A program made the position numbers and the translations under genes. A stretch of DNA of 64,000 bases from Paracoccus litorisediminis. GTDB taxonomy: Bacteria > Pseudomonadota > Alphaproteobacteria > Rhodobacterales > Rhodobacteraceae. The notes beneath the pieces are model-generated. The model had not been told where the DNA came from, made no database searches, and was given only the letters and a program-made list of their open reading frames with translations. Positions 60,333-64,000 of the stretch are shown in pieces; position 1 is the stretch's first letter, and each line of letters starts with the position of its first letter. The DNA is taken from positions 124,001-188,000 of the forward strand of contig NZ_WMIG01000005.1 in the NCBI RefSeq assembly GCF_009711205.1, in the 5' to 3' direction.

Positions 60333-60802
60333 GCTACCGCCCCGCAAATCATCAGGGTCGGGTCACGAGAGATTTTAAAATGAAGCTGAATGAGGCGGCC
60401 GTGATGGCCGCCTCCTCCCTGCCCCGCAGCAAGCAAGCCTAACGGCACGTGTTCAGTATCCTGAACACCATCGGCGAAAACGCGGGTGCGCACCCGGGGT
60501 GCGAGCCCGGAAAGTGCGCGTGTGACTGGAGTTTTAGCGGAACTATGCCCACCGCATACAAAGATACGCCGGAAGGACCCAAGAGGCGCGCCCGGAACGT
60601 CGAAATTCGCGACGACGATCTGAGCGAGAATGATGAGGAACCATACAATGGGCATGGGGTTCGTGACCAGCCCTCCGATGCGCTTTCCGAGGACAATTTT
60701 CCAAAGCAGAAGTCGAATGTGATCGGCAATCGCTCGCCGGCCAGAACTGGCCTTTTCCCGCTGCTTCGAGGCCGACGGTCCACCATCAGATTTCGCGCTC
60801 AT
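60329..60802 (-). CDS. Hypothetical protein with one possible membrane segment
   Basis: A 157-residue frame. Support for translation comes from AGGAGA before the ATG and ATGA overlaps with both neighbours. The N-terminus is basic and Ser-rich; a hydrophobic run NPMPIVWFLIILAQIVVANF lies at about 48-67. The remainder looks less protein-like and could be a drifting or unconstrained tail. I do not recognise it. Confidence 0.5.
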   Translation of the reverse strand: MSAKSDGGPSASKQREKASSGRRAIADHIRLLLWKIVLGKRIGGLVTNPMPIVWFLIILAQIVVANFDVPGAPLGSFRRIFVCGGHSSAKTPVTRALSGLAPRVRTRVFADGVQDTEHVPLGLLAAGQGGGGHHGRLIQLHFKISRDPTLMICGAVA

Positions 60803-61701
60803 AGGGTTTTCTCCTGAGCGGCCTGCAGGCGCTGGAGCGCATGATCGATGCCATCCACCTGCAACTTCGGCACGTTGACCTCCAGCGCCTTGCGCATGCG
60901 CGAGCGGCGCTTGGCCGCCACATTATGGATGGCCTTCTCGAAGTATTTCCACGTCCGTATGAGGGGGACCTTTCCCTCGCTCTTTGCCTTCTCTGCCAAG
61001 ACGGGGAGGATATGGTGCTCAAGCTCGAGGCCCTGCTCCAGCCATTTCAGCAGCAAGGCAAAATCGTCGATCAGAAGCTGCATGTTCTCCGCAGTGGCCC
61101 AATCGCCAAGCGCTTCGAAGCACTGCTCGAGCATCCTGTCCTGTTGAATGGTAATAGTAGGTTTTAGAATGCTTTTGTTCTGGTCGGACGCGCCTGCCAC
61201 CTCGGGCGGAATCTCAGTCCGTACCTGGGCACGGAGCTGCATCCACTGGAGCTTAGTGTCGGGCGTTTCCTTGACGTAGCGGCCGAGCTCCGGATGACCC
61301 GCCTGAGGAATGAGAATACGGCCAGGCCACCCGGTAAGCACGACCACGTCCGTCAGCTGACCGCCATTCGGACCCATCCGACCGATGCGGCGGATCAGGC
61401 CAATCGCTTCGAACTCCTTGAGCACCGTACGCACACTGCGATCACGACAGCCGGCTTGCGCGGCAAGCGTCTTCTGGGCGCACCAGCTGGTGCCAAACCG
61501 ATCGGCGTGACGGGTCAGGACCAGCAGAACCGACTTCTGGATCGGGCGAAAGACCGGGACCGAATGCGCCCATTTCGTGGCCTCGAAGTTCAGCGGATCC
61601 TTCTTCTTCGGCCGACCGATTTTGGGGATCTGCACAATCTCTTTTCGTTCGCCACCAAAACCGGTGCCCTTCCGGTCGTGCCCGCTGTCCCAATACTCCA
61701 T
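60799..61701 (-). CDS. Helix-turn-helix (winged) replication- or control-type protein of the element
   Basis: A 300-residue protein. Residues about 45-115 form an HTH_36-like winged helix: QKSVLLVLTRHADRFGTSWC, AQKTLAAQAGCRDRSVRTVL and KEFEAIGLIRRIGRMGPNGG. This arrangement is seen in phage and plasmid replication-initiation proteins. The C-terminal half is helical and charged (RMRKALEVNVPKLQVDGIDH). The start follows GAGAGGAAA. It is coupled to the next gene by ATGA. A role in replication or control is inferred only from the fold. Confidence 0.7.
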   Translation of the reverse strand: MEYWDSGHDRKGTGFGGERKEIVQIPKIGRPKKKDPLNFEATKWAHSVPVFRPIQKSVLLVLTRHADRFGTSWCAQKTLAAQAGCRDRSVRTVLKEFEAIGLIRRIGRMGPNGGQLTDVVVLTGWPGRILIPQAGHPELGRYVKETPDTKLQWMQLRAQVRTEIPPEVAGASDQNKSILKPTITIQQDRMLEQCFEALGDWATAENMQLLIDDFALLLKWLEQGLELEHHILPVLAEKAKSEGKVPLIRTWKYFEKAIHNVAAKRRSRMRKALEVNVPKLQVDGIDHALQRLQAAQEKTL

Positions 61702-61844
61702 GGGTTTCCTCTCTGTTCACGACGGCAATCGGTGCCGCCCTCCCTTCGAGGTGTCAGGTTCCGGATCGTCAAAATAGATCGTCTAAATTGCCCTGAGTTT
61801 AGAATATTCACGATGCTGCTTGAACTGCCGCCTCGGGCCGCTGC

Positions 61845-62543
61845 TCACTGCGGATCGGAGCTGTCCAACTCCTTGCGGATCCAGGCCGCGACCAGATCGT
61901 TTGCCGGCGATTTGATTTCGGGGTGGGTTGCTCGCAGAATTCGGATCAGTTCGGCTGCTTCCTTGTGAGCGCCGTCCTCTCCGCGCACGGCATAGAGTGC
62001 TTGGCCGGCCTGCAGCCGCTTCCTATACGCATCAATTATAAAGGCGTGGGCTTCGGAACGCGGTCTGCCCACTGCTCGTTGCTTGCCGTCACGTTGACGC
62101 CCGACCAAGATCTTCATCGACCCTGTAGCCGATCCCGACACCATGCTTTCGCGCAATGAGGCAATCTGTAGCTCGTCCCAATGAGACCGGGGAATCTGGC
62201 GATAACCATCACCAAGTGATCCCGTCACGGCATAGGCGATGAGGGCACCTGACCTGAGGCCGTCGATGAGGGCTAACTTGTGATCATTCTTAGCGTTGGC
62301 GACAGCGTCGCGCGCTGCTCGCAAAGCCTTCCCCCGCGCGATCTTGGCTGCCTCTATTCGTCTGGGATCTGTCTCCGGCCAACGGTGACCGCCCGGCGGG
62401 GCACGAAACTGCTTTTCGAGATCACGCTGTTGCGCCTCACACGCTTGTACGCTCTGCAATTCGGCGGTCAGGTACTCCCGCATCGCAGACAGAATATCGA
62501 GGGCTCCTTCGGGTGGCACCGGGAGAACGGGGGTAGGCGACAT
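61845..62543 (-). CDS. Hypothetical protein, first gene of the recombinase module
   Basis: A 232-residue, mostly helical soluble protein. Visible parts are a Pro-rich N-terminus (PTPVLPVPPEG), a charged helical stretch with repeated Ala/Arg (KIARGKALRAARDAVANAKN), and RQRDGKQRAVGRPRSEAHAF, an AT-hook-like GRPRS motif. I do not recognise the family. It is on the same strand as the recombinase genes with a 143-base gap after it, so cotranscription is possible. Confidence 0.6.
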   Translation of the reverse strand: MSPTPVLPVPPEGALDILSAMREYLTAELQSVQACEAQQRDLEKQFRAPPGGHRWPETDPRRIEAAKIARGKALRAARDAVANAKNDHKLALIDGLRSGALIAYAVTGSLGDGYRQIPRSHWDELQIASLRESMVSGSATGSMKILVGRQRDGKQRAVGRPRSEAHAFIIDAYRKRLQAGQALYAVRGEDGAHKEAAELIRILRATHPEIKSPANDLVAAWIRKELDSSDPQ

Positions 62544-62947
62544 GTGTGCATCCGTCCTTGTAGTTCAAACGGATATGCATCTACGCCATGGCTGCGGACT
62601 TGTCTCCCCTGCCGCGATTGGCGCAGGAAGATAACTGCTGACCCGCGCGGCGACCCACCGCGTCACCTTGCCGCTGGCGTAGTCCCCGTACCGCCCAGCG
62701 CCAACGCGTCGGAGACCGGGCGCTTGAATACTGGCGGGTATTTCTTCTGGCATCCGACCAGGCGACGCCGCAGCAATGACGAAACCATCGTCTGGGAGCT
62801 TTCCGCCCTACTGGGAAACATCTGGTTCCGCATCAATGTCGACCGCAACACCTACTGAGCCGGGCGACAGGATGTGACCCCCTTACCGGGTAATGATCGA
62901 ATCATTCCCACAGCTTCCGAGGGCAGTTCTGCATGAGTATCGTTGAC
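62544..62947. other. Intergenic region at the right side of the recombinase module
   Basis: About 400 bases without a convincing gene. Several short frames exist on both strands but none has a ribosome-binding site or recognisable motif. A promoter for the recombinase operon should lie at its left edge. I saw no copy of the tRNA-Ser 3' end. Confidence 0.45.
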
Positions 62948-63291
62948 AATTTACAACCTCCCCCCACGCCCGGAGCTCGCTCAAACACCGCCCCGTACGT
63001 GAAGCTTTCCACTATGCGGCCGATCGCGAAGCCGATCTACCTGCCATATTCGCGCAATTGCGCGAAGTGCATCCGAACCGCAAGCTGCACGAACGGGCCG
63101 CAAGGCGACTCGGGATGCAGCCGGGCTTCTTGCGCGCCGTATTGCACCAGACGGGGTTGACCGTCATGGCGCGCAATGTCCGTCAGGCCACCAATGTGAA
63201 GGAGAGCGTCGAACTCTTTTCCGAGGACGTCATCTTTTACACGCTGGTCCGGATCGAATTCCGGGGTGGCATACAACAATGCAGGTCCTAA
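62948..63291 (+). pseudogene. C-terminal fragment of an unrecognised gene
   Basis: From 62,948 a frame with normal high-GC codon use runs to TAA and encodes REAFHYAADREADLPAIFAQ, RKLHERAARRLGMQPGFLRA and ESVELFSEDVIFYTLVRIEF. There is no suitable start codon before residue 37 or so, and the front is only out-of-frame sequence, so this looks like the tail of a truncated gene. The middle has a helix-turn-helix feel. Its position suits an element boundary where a host gene was cut. Confidence 0.35.
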
Positions 63292-63319
63292 TGCGGCTAC
63301 CGCGACGCTCCGTGGTTTT

Positions 63320-64000
63320 TCACATACCGCCAGCGGGCCGCCACCCGGCGGATATTGCCTCGGCTTCACTACAAAACCATCGTTCGCCGCTGCTTGGGTC
63401 GATTTGGGTCTTCGCGTACCAGGGCGACCAAGGCATGTGATAGATGCGTTCACCCGATTTGCTGCTGATATTGCCCTTGATGGGGCAGTCGGTGGGTGCC
63501 TGCGCATCCGACTTCGACCAGCGTGTGTGCCGGTATTCCCACGCCGGTATTGCTTGGCCACTCCAAATTCCGACGCCACGGGCACGCGCCACATCCTCCT
63601 GAGGTACATATGTGCCGCTGTATCGTCGGAAGGCCCAGGCCAGCCCCTCTTCAACCAGAGTGGCACCGAGGTCCACGTTCCCCTTTCCAGTCGTACAGCT
63701 TGCGATAACCCGACTGTAATCGTCGACGGCACTGGGCGCACAGCGGATGTGTCGGTCTGCGATCAGGGTGGCTAGCCGACGGGTGGCACTTCGGCCGCAT
63801 CGCCATTCTTTGCCTGACCCATCACGGCATGTCTGACCAGATTCGGGGGCGTCGATTCCCTCGATGCGGATCCGGATGACTTTTCCGTTCGACCGGATGT
63901 CGAGCGTGTCGCCGTCGACAACCTTTGCCGGACCTTCAATCCGGGTCACCATCATCACGCCGTCAGCTTTGGCGGCATTTGCACCCATCGCGGCGGCGGC
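63320..64000 (-). CDS. Thermonuclease-family (SNase-like) protein, probably cut by the window edge
   Basis: A staphylococcal-nuclease-like domain: VVDGDTLDIRSNGKVIRIRI followed by EGIDAPESGQTC, and DLGATLVEEGLAWAFRRYSG with the catalytic arginine region. The C-terminal part YHMPWSPWYAKTQIDPSSGE then WFCSEAEAISAGWRP is a known add-on in alphaproteobacterial secreted nucleases. An ATG exists at 63,988. However, the upstream codons stay open to the edge (Ala-rich, like the end of a signal peptide), so the true start is probably outside. It is the first gene beyond the recombinase module. Confidence 0.85.
   Translation of the reverse strand, partial: AAAAMGANAAKADGVMMVTRIEGPAKVVDGDTLDIRSNGKVIRIRIEGIDAPESGQTCRDGSGKEWRCGRSATRRLATLIADRHIRCAPSAVDDYSRVIASCTTGKGNVDLGATLVEEGLAWAFRRYSGTYVPQEDVARARGVGIWSGQAIPAWEYRHTRWSKSDAQAPTDCPIKGNISSKSGERIYHMPWSPWYAKTQIDPSSGERWFCSEAEAISAGWRPAGGM

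Noticed and set aside
39706..63300. CRISPR array or cas genes
   Set aside because: No regularly spaced direct repeats and no Cas-like proteins were seen in the accessory region.
63037..63741. A 234-codon minus-strand frame
   Set aside because: It overlaps the thermonuclease gene in another frame on the same strand and has no motif; the SNase reading is clear.

Overview
The window looks like chromosomal DNA of a high-GC alphaproteobacterium of the Rhodobacteraceae, probably Paracoccus or a close relative. The reasons are high GC with strong C/G third codon positions, a class I lysyl-tRNA synthetase, TRAP genes of the TakP type known from Rhodobacter, a beta-helix protein family familiar from Rhodobacterales, and an alphaproteobacterial serine-recombinase module. 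The genus is an inference from gene content and protein style, not from a marker gene.

Bases 1-39,705 read as ordinary core chromosome: the 3' end of a capsule-type gene; nrdR-ribD; two tandem TRAP substrate-binding proteins facing a TRAP membrane pair (dctQM); cobalamin nucleotide-loop genes (cobU-cobT-cobS); an oppABCDF peptide transporter; a lone receiver-domain protein; an MFS symporter downstream of acs; an FMN-barrel (HugZ-like) protein; a beta-helix spike-like protein; lysS; a TerB-like protein; fhs-nadD-dacB; an osmoregulated periplasmic glucan operon (opgG-opgH-opgC); a two-component system divergent from a highly charged secreted protein; preT-preA for reductive pyrimidine catabolism; and tRNA-Ser(UGA).

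Directly after the tRNA the character changes. Bases 39,706-63,300 form an accessory defense and mobility region. It opens with a decayed IS3-like transposase fragment. Next is a two-gene unit: a 2199-residue STAND NTPase with an N-terminal PD-(D/E)xK (Cap4/DUF4297-like) nuclease region, translationally coupled to a 306-residue protein whose motifs resemble a class III nucleotidyl cyclase fold. After it comes a five-gene operon, read right to left: a DUF6361-like protein, a phospholipase-D-type nuclease, an SF2/SNF2 helicase, an HNH endonuclease and a SAM methyltransferase. The first three resemble the Azaca anti-phage system as I remember it. The HNH gene is broken by an IS21-family element that also removed the middle of the gene; the IS itself carries an internally deleted IstA. 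The region ends with a tightly overlapping operon built around a serine recombinase (HTH protein, two small proteins, DUF2924, recombinase, ParB-like protein, ribbon-helix-helix protein). A thermonuclease-like gene runs off the right edge.

The STAND nuclease plus cyclase-like pair (40,274-47,793) is my best candidate for a poorly described system. The five-gene helicase/PLD/HNH/methyltransferase operon is the second. Function is inferred throughout from motifs read by eye; no search or alignment was run.
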